Source of the DNA: Cyathus striatus
Lineage: Eukaryota; Basidiomycota; Agaricomycetes; Agaricales; Nidulariaceae
Length of the DNA stretch: 64,000 bases
Assembly: GCA_025738555.1 (NCBI GenBank)
Contig: JAOVFP010000015.1
Location: 2,666,001-2,730,000, forward strand
Direction of reading: 5' to 3'
Within the stretch, counting starts at the first letter, position 1; the number at the start of each line of letters is the position of its first letter. Both the position numbers and the translations under genes were made by a program. This document shows positions 58,427 to 64,000 of the stretch, in pieces. The notes beneath the pieces are model-generated. The model ran no database searches. It saw nothing but the letters and a program-made list of their open reading frames with translations, and was not told the DNA's origin.

Positions 58427-60325
58427 CTACGCACGATTGCCGTAATTCTTTTGCTTGATATTTCTCAAAGATTCCTCGGCTTTTTGTGCTCGCCATTCGC
58501 AGTCATCATTATATTCACAGGTCCTTCATTGTGCAAGATTGAAAGATCGATGAGATTACACTTTATTTCCATTAAAACACTCACCGACATCTCCTTGATA
58601 ATGCTAAAGGAACTCCTTCGGGTTTTCGCTCTCCATGCCACCATCTGAGCACATTAGAAATGTGGGTATCTAAGACCGCATCATCGTGAACAATCTCTTT
58701 CATTCCGATAACTCTGGAGTGCCCGACGCCATCGTCGCTCGTCAATGGCGACTGTGTCAATGCTAGCTGTTTGTGCGAGGAAGTTGCGTGTTCTGAAAAT
58801 TCAGTCATTCAAAAGGCTGGAGGAGATGCACTCCGGACCGTGACGTACGACTGTCGAGATCCGAAGAGGTTGCAGGTGACAACGATTGGAGAATTGCCCA
58901 TTGCATCATCAATTCCTCGGAATTTTGTTGCAACGTAGATTCGCTTTGTTGCTGTAACTTAGGAAGCGGTCTAGACGGAGATCGCAAGCGATAGCTTAGT
59001 TGGAGTACTGGATGTACGGTTGAAAACCCAAGCTCCGATATGAGTTTTGACCAGGAATTTGAGAGTTCGTCAAGACAAGCACAAGCGAAGTATCTGTTAT
59101 CCGACGTAAGTCCTGCCTGAATGAGAAAATTAGCAGAAAATGGTTTAGAGGTCTTTAGGTTCAGTTTCTCCCAGAAGGAAGAAAACTGGAAAGGTTGCGA
59201 CTGGGACAGAAGTCCAGATAATAGCCGGTGATATAACATCACTTGGAGACGAGCAGAAAGTGTGTCCTCGTCAGGAGGAAGAGACTCTGTTTTTCTGGTC
59301 TTCGTATCAATAATACGAAGGCAATAGGTAGGGTCATCTGTTCCCATGAATTCGGAGGGTACTCGAGATACTTCATCCTAATCGTCGTTACGTTTTCACT
59401 TGCAAAACAATAGTGGGACACATACAATAAGGCCCACAACCACCTCATGCTCAATTAATCCGAATACAGGCATTTCGCGCTGTATAATGGTCACCAGAGA
59501 GTTCCAGATCGCGTACACAGACCTACTGTAAAGCCTTCCAAAGCTACTTCTTTCAAACAATGCATCATATTAACCAAGCTACAGAAGTCGAACATTTGTG
59601 CGTTAACCTTAAAGTATGAACAAAAGACTAACCGGAGCGCCCATCGCTCTTCTTCCGTAGCGGTCGTTACTTTCACTTCCTCGGGGTGAATTTCACGTTC
59701 AAGTTTCTTGTGTACAGCCTATTTACAGTTCACGCGCACATACACTGAAACAAACTCAAAGATGGCATACCTTCCCCTGCTTAGTAGTTTTTTCATTTTT
59801 GATAGCTGTAGTCTGTTCAACGCGTATTTCCTTTCCGGAAGTAGAGGTAAATGATTTGGGCCTTTGAGCCAAGGGTCGCGATCGTTTGCCGAGGAGGCCA
59901 TATTCAAACTGTACCTCGCACCTATATGTCAGGGAATTTATAAGCGTGGCGTTGTTAAACCTAATAGAAACTCGCCATGCTGGTGCTACGAGATCTGTAA
60001 CGGAGAGAATATGTTTGGGACGATATCGCTGAAGGGGTGATCGCCCACTGAGGGAATGAGTCGCTGAGGATTGATGGCGAACGTCATTGTCTGGTAGAGT
60101 CTCGATTTCAACAGGAATCTTCGGACCAGAATTAGTTTGAAAGGTGTACAAATGATAACCGTCTTCCAGCTTGCCAATTGCAAACTCGGAAGATTCTGAG
60201 GGTTGCTTTGAAGTTTGCGGTGAATTAATGGAGTGCGCAACAGCGGCATCTATTTGGGCGAAATCTTGGTCAGTGAACTCGGGAAAGTCGAAAGCAGAAA
60301 AGTCGTCGGAAGATGCATCAGACAT
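58427..60325 (-). CDS. EXO5: Exonuclease V (Exo5/Dem1), [4Fe-4S] nuclease
   Basis: A single-strand DNA exonuclease needed for mitochondrial genome maintenance in yeast and for repair in other fungi. MSDASSDDFSAFDFPEFTDQ leads to RPKHILSVTDLVAPAW. This joins CEVQFEYGLLGKRSRPL (first iron-sulphur Cys) by an inferred GC-AG intron. Next come EIRVEQTTAIKNEKTTKQGK and KLEREIHPEEVKV. The PD-(D/E)XK core includes VVGLIDEVSRVPSEF and CLRIIDTKTRK. The C terminus has VLRWWHGERKPEGVPLALSR, then RCRTCEYNDDCEWRAQKAEE, which supplies the other three cysteines. It ends KQKNYGNRA at 58427. The final exon (58427-58530 approximately) is reached through a GTGAGT donor and is easily missed, because the frame would otherwise end at RRCR. 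The gene overlaps no neighbour. Confidence 0.92.
59922..59975 (-). other. Inferred GC-AG intron in EXO5 (54 bases, frame-neutral)
   Basis: Read on the minus strand, the donor is TG|GCGAGT and the acceptor CATATAG|G. Removing it joins APAW to CEVQFEYGL, as in other Exo5 proteins. Because 54 is a multiple of three and contains no stop, leaving it in would only insert 18 residues, so prediction software may call it coding. Confidence 0.7.
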
Positions 60326-60889
60326 TTACTGGACCGTAGACAAGGATGCTATTGTTAGTGATCATTTTGGTTCGAGGACAAACAATTCATCAACAAAGTC
60401 GCGGACGCCCGACGCCACCGCGGCGTCAAACTCTTGTCTTTTCCTTCATCAGTGTTTCACCTCTTTTTCTACATTTCAAGCTTGACTTACTTCAAAGTAA
60501 AACTTGTGAATAACCTTGTCCGATGCGTCGCTCGACCCTCTTTTTCTCTTCGATCGCTACACCTTGGCTGTGGCCCATCTCCGTGGCTGGACTTCTGTGG
60601 TGCTTACTGTTCCATTGTCGCGCAGAAATCTGAAAAACAAATCTGCTCGATCGCTCGGTATCCATTCCACACTCCTCATATTTTATTGTGCTCCAAGTTC
60701 CATAGCGTCTGCCCCGCTCATCGCAGTCATGTTCTGTTGTATCCGTCATTTATATGTCGCGACAATTTTTACTTCTCAGTCTCCTTACCTCTCGCCTTGA
60801 CCCCGCCGAAACTTGTACTTTCGTTTACTCCCAGTGCTCACTCCTTTAACTAAAGCCATTTTGTTATATATCTTCCGTCAACTGCATAG
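60326..60889. other. Divergent promoter region
   Basis: About 560 bases separate EXO5 and the PriA-like gene. Open frames at 60434-60853 and 60492-60749 overlap on opposite strands and show no family features. The right part is CT-rich. Both promoters must be here. Confidence 0.45.
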
Positions 60890-61584
60890 ATGGTTGGATT
60901 ACATATTCTCCTTCTATTCCCCTTTCCATCAATGGTAGTGGGAGCCGTGGACAGCTTCATTCATCAGAACATGCGAACCCCGGAAAACATCGCTAGACGC
61001 TCTGCCTCTACTGTCCCTTCCCATCCGGATTACGCCTTTTCTACTTTCGTCAAACGCAGTGATCACCAAGGTGATGACTCGCAAGGAAATGGCTCTGGCG
61101 GATACCAGAATCCCTCGCAGCCCACCCCTTCTGGACGCCCCAAGGATAATTACCCTAAAGACAAGCCTCGCAGTATCATGAACGTACCTCGCACTCTGAA
61201 GGGAACAGGTGCTGAAACCCGAAGGGTACTTCAGATGTCTGGTCAGTTGTGCCCTGAGGAATTATTTGCCTGTCCTATTGCCAAGGCAGGATCCTTGCTT
61301 GCTCTTCCATCTTCTCTTGCTGTATGGGCAGCAGAAGGCTACGCATGCACAGATGTCACGGCTGATCTGCATGACTGTGGCGGATGTTCTGCTCTTGACG
61401 CTAGGTATAATCCATCCATCTCCAACTATGTGCCACTCCTTATGTGTTCTTGCGTTCCAGGCATGACTGTTTCGCAATTCCAGGCGCGCAAGATATTGCC
61501 TGTGTTAATAGCAACTGTGAGGTATACAGCTGTATCACGGATTATACCCTTTCTCGCGAAGGGAATCACTGTGTAAAGGTTTAG
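60890..61584 (+). CDS. PriA-like secreted cysteine-rich protein
   Basis: A small secreted protein resembling Lentinula PriA, a family linked to primordium formation and cell surfaces in mushrooms. MVGLHILLLFPFPSMVVGA is a signal peptide. A Pro/Gly/Ser-rich spacer (DDSQGNGSGGYQNPSQPTPS) follows. The cysteine domain begins GQLCPEELFACPIAK and continues YACTDVTADLHDCGGCSALD. A 56-base intron (61405-61460) joins AR to HDCFAIPGAQDIACVNSNCE and then VYSCITDYTLSREGNHCVKV. The spaced C-P-x(5)-C, DCGGC, DC-x-AIPGA and C-x(4)-C-x(3)-SC cysteines match the family. Reading through the intron instead changes frame and loses the last cysteines. Its target or partner is unknown. Confidence 0.88.
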
Positions 61585-61890
61585 GATTTCGTGGTGGATG
61601 GAAATCAGTGTGCTCCAGGCCCGGGTAGCACAAGAAGCCACTCGTTGTTTACTTCAGTGAACTTGTGATCAATAGAATGTAAGCTACAGAAGCAACATTC
61701 ATATGGTCATCGCTGGAAATAGTTTATGTTAAATGGATCTTTGCGTTGTCTCCTGTGAAATTTGAGTGTCATGGCCGTGTGTTGGTCAACTCGTGATGCC
61801 CCCAAGTATTGCTTCTTTTCTGAATTACATCATTTTGATTACAGGTATAAATAAAAGCCTCGACATAACTTATGCGCAAAGTATATCAGG
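61585..61890. other. Intergenic, alpha-galactosidase promoter
   Basis: About 306 bases between two secreted-protein genes on the same strand. TATAAATAAAAG at 61845-61858 lies about 40 bases before the start codon and is a plausible TATA box. Confidence 0.5.
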
Positions 61891-63812
61891 ATGTTCACCT
61901 TGTTTGCAGCGGTCGAATTGGCAAGTTTTTTTGCTGCAGCAGTAAGTTCCAAGTTCTCTTGATTTCCAACGATTGCATTGTAGTTAAATTTCTCTAACTT
62001 TAATAAGTGTGCTTGGAATAATGGTCTGCAGAAAGTGCCAGCCATGGGATTTAATACGTGAGTTTACTCGTTGGATAAGTTTCACATTGTTCACCGTGTG
62101 TCATGGCAGGTGGAATCGCTTTGGGTGCAATATCAATGAGACCTTAATTCGCGACACGGCCACCCAGATGAGAAACCTTGGATTTCTTGAAGCTGGATAT
62201 AATTTTATTAATCTAGATGATTGTTGGAACACACAAACCCGAGATGCGAACGGATTGTTGACCTGGGATTCCATAAAATTCCCAAGTACGTTGCATGGCA
62301 ATCTATCTAAAAAATCTACCATGCCAATATTCTTTTAGGTGGCTTGGAAAACCTTACCAATTTTCTACACGGTTTAGGCTTCAAGGCCGGGGTGAGTTAT
62401 TGCCGTGTTACTCGATATTTTTCTCGTAATTATTGTGATAGATATACGTAAGTACTCAGTTTAGCCTAAGGATACAAGGCGAGTAAAATATGTCTTTAAT
62501 TAATTCAGGAGGACCAAGGACTCACTACGGTGCGTTTTTAAAATTCCTTGTTGTGACCTTTGTGAGTAAATTGAAACACCAGTGCGCGGGCTTTGCCGGG
62601 AGTTTGAACCATGAATTAACAGACGCTCGCACTTTCGTTAATTGGGGTATGATTCTGATACTACCACATTTAATGTGGTGCTTAAAGACACCTCGCTTGG
62701 GCAGGATTCGATTACATTAAGGTAATTTAAAGCATCCGCAAGCTTTGCTTGATTTGATACTGACGGTATTCACAAAGATTGATAATTGTAATAGCGGCAG
62801 TTTCCAGGAACAAACGAAGAGCGATTCAAAAGATGGACGGACGCGTTGATTCAAGTGAAAAACGAAACGGGGAAAATGCTGTTTTACTCATTTGTTGAAT
62901 GGCCAAGTTTTGATGCTTGGGTATGGGGTCCATCCATTGCAAATTCCTGGAGAAGTAAGTGAATTATTCCCTTGTACTTGTGCGGAAATAACATATGTGT
63001 GTAGTCTACGATGATATACAGTCTAACTGGCCAAGAATAACTCAGATTTTAAATAACGCTTCCTTCATAGGAAATTATTCCAATTTCTGGGGCCATAACG
63101 ACCTGGGTATTTCACTCCCCCATCTAGATTTTATATAGCTGAAGCATCCACATAGATATGCTAGAAAATGGCAATGGAGCGCTCACATTGGCAGAGCAGC
63201 GCAGCCACTTCACAGCGTGGGCGTTTGCAAAATCGCCGCTCCTTATTGGCACAGATGTGATGCTCATTTCGCTGTATTGTTCTATTTCGGCATTCACAAT
63301 ATACTATCGTATCAGGTTTCAAAGTTGTCTGCGAATTCTATTGCAATTTTGCAGAATCCGGAAATCATTGCAATCAGCCAGGACACATCGATCGGTGAAC
63401 CGCTGCAACCATTCCTCTGGGGAAAGAACCCAGACCACACATGGGACCCGTAAGGATATTATTTCTTTTCCACGAATATGTCTGACGACAGACTACCGTG
63501 AAGATCTTTTCCGGCGCAATACTGGAGGTAAGCTCGACGTCTGTGATGCGATCAAATAACGAACAACTTTGGAATTGCAGCGGATACTATAAAGATCAGA
63601 ACCATATCGCCATTATGTATATCAACTTCAACAACATAACGGTGGACCTAAATTTTACATTTTCGCATTCGCCGCATTTAAAAGCGAACAAGAAATATGC
63701 CGTTCGCGACCTGTGGCAGCACGAAGACAAGGGCGTCTTTGGTAGCTTTTTCTCTGACGGGAGTATTGCGTCTCATGACGTGAGGGCGTATATCTTCACT
63801 GAGCAGAGCTGA
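61891..63812 (+). CDS. Alpha-galactosidase, GH27; catalytic-Asp exon out of frame
   Basis: A secreted glycoside hydrolase that removes terminal alpha-galactose. [17 protein letters not shown] is the signal peptide. Spliced exons give [37 protein letters not shown] and GLKFKAG-type sequence (LHGLGFKAG). IY joins EDQGLTT, then [20 protein letters not shown] and GFDYIK. The next exon should read IDNC, with the nucleophile Asp. It is present at 62778-62789 but lies one base out of frame with [20 protein letters not shown]. Using a later acceptor at 62794 keeps the frame but omits IDNC. Downstream parts are well conserved: [24 protein letters not shown] (acid/base Asp), [18 protein letters not shown] and [13 protein letters not shown]. 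The end, [20 protein letters not shown], is rebuilt over two introns (one at 63450-63503). It ends IFTEQS. Confidence 0.9.
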
Positions 63813-64000
63813 ATCCGGAGGAAGCCAATCAATATCGGTACTCGGAATGGGTTGTGAAATGGGGACATGTCCGTATGTTTGTATCTTTAATGATGATCGT
63901 GTACATGAGTATTTCCTCCACGCCTGATGCGACTCAGCCATGCTACCTTGACCACACTGTCATTGACTCTGAGAGCTCACTTCCAGTTCCACTGTCCAAT
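63813..64000. other. Right flank, no supported gene
   Basis: The last 188 bases follow the alpha-galactosidase stop. A minus-strand frame at 63678-63941 is a shadow of its last exon. There is too little sequence to judge the next gene. Confidence 0.5.

Noticed and set aside
60434..60853. 139-codon plus-strand frame upstream of the PriA-like gene
   Set aside because: It overlaps open frames on both strands, has no family features and lies in the CT-rich divergent promoter.
62440..62600. Apparent loss of the GIYSDAG motif in alpha-galactosidase
   Set aside because: Phase-0 introns give GIY-EDQGLTT-CAGFAGS, an accepted variant of the family motif.
63440..63510. Premature stop after HTWDP in alpha-galactosidase
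   Set aside because: A GTAAGG...GTGAAG intron (63450-63503) joins DP to SFPAQYW and restores the normal C terminus.

Overview
The window is nuclear DNA from a filamentous basidiomycete, most likely an Agaricomycete. The genes are densely packed and cut by many short introns of about 45-75 bases, often with CTAAC/CTNA-like branch sites and C/TAG acceptors. Gene content also fits: an NTE1 phospholipase, a PalI/Rim9 pH-sensor protein, a PriA-like cysteine-rich secreted protein, a questin-oxidase-like enzyme, and SIN3 and SYO1 with fungal architecture. The species cannot be fixed from the sequence. There is no bacterial, viral, rRNA, tRNA or CRISPR content that I can see.

Layout from left to right: an unassigned flank (1-1173); gamma-COP SEC21 (1174-4480); pantothenate kinase (5006-6818); a protein with three homeodomains (7763-9426); a minus-strand protein of unknown function with a membrane tail (9913-10923); mitochondrial methylisocitrate lyase (11795-14117); NTE1 (14479-20091); VPS33 (20589-23230); a tiny HMG/YABBY-like protein (24206-24605); an F-box/LRR protein (25451-28409); C1D/LRP1 on the minus strand (28599-29639); a 1.5-kb hAT-like non-autonomous transposon (29684-31208); splicing factor SF3B5 (31300-31843); a SAM methyltransferase (32606-35440); a secreted agmatinase-like ureohydrolase (35859-37693); PalI/Rim9 on the minus strand (37846-39641); a gene of unknown function (40538-41505); SIN3 (41788-46544); a single-pass membrane protein with PY and PSAP motifs (46933-48917); SYO1 (49306-51858); a questin-oxidase-like protein (52398-54083); an Ark1/NAK kinase (54336-58278); exonuclease V on the minus strand (58427-60325); a PriA-like secreted protein (60890-61584); and a GH27 alpha-galactosidase (61891-63812).

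Most genes are housekeeping: vesicle coats and fusion, CoA and propionate metabolism, RNA processing, chromatin, ribosomal-protein import and mitochondrial DNA repair. They are not a co-regulated cluster. The most interesting signals are: (1) three homeodomains, each interrupted by a phase-2 intron at exactly the same place inside the Met codon; (2) a hAT-like element with an 8-bp target duplication and internal 361-364-bp tandem repeats, sitting in the very short divergent promoter shared by LRP1 and SF3B5; (3) an alpha-galactosidase whose catalytic-Asp exon is out of frame or spliced away; (4) three GC-AG introns inferred from protein continuity; (5) reading-frame breaks in SEC21 and ARK1 that are either assembly indels or cryptic introns.

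All exon joins were made by eye from splice consensus and protein-family continuity, so individual boundaries are provisional.
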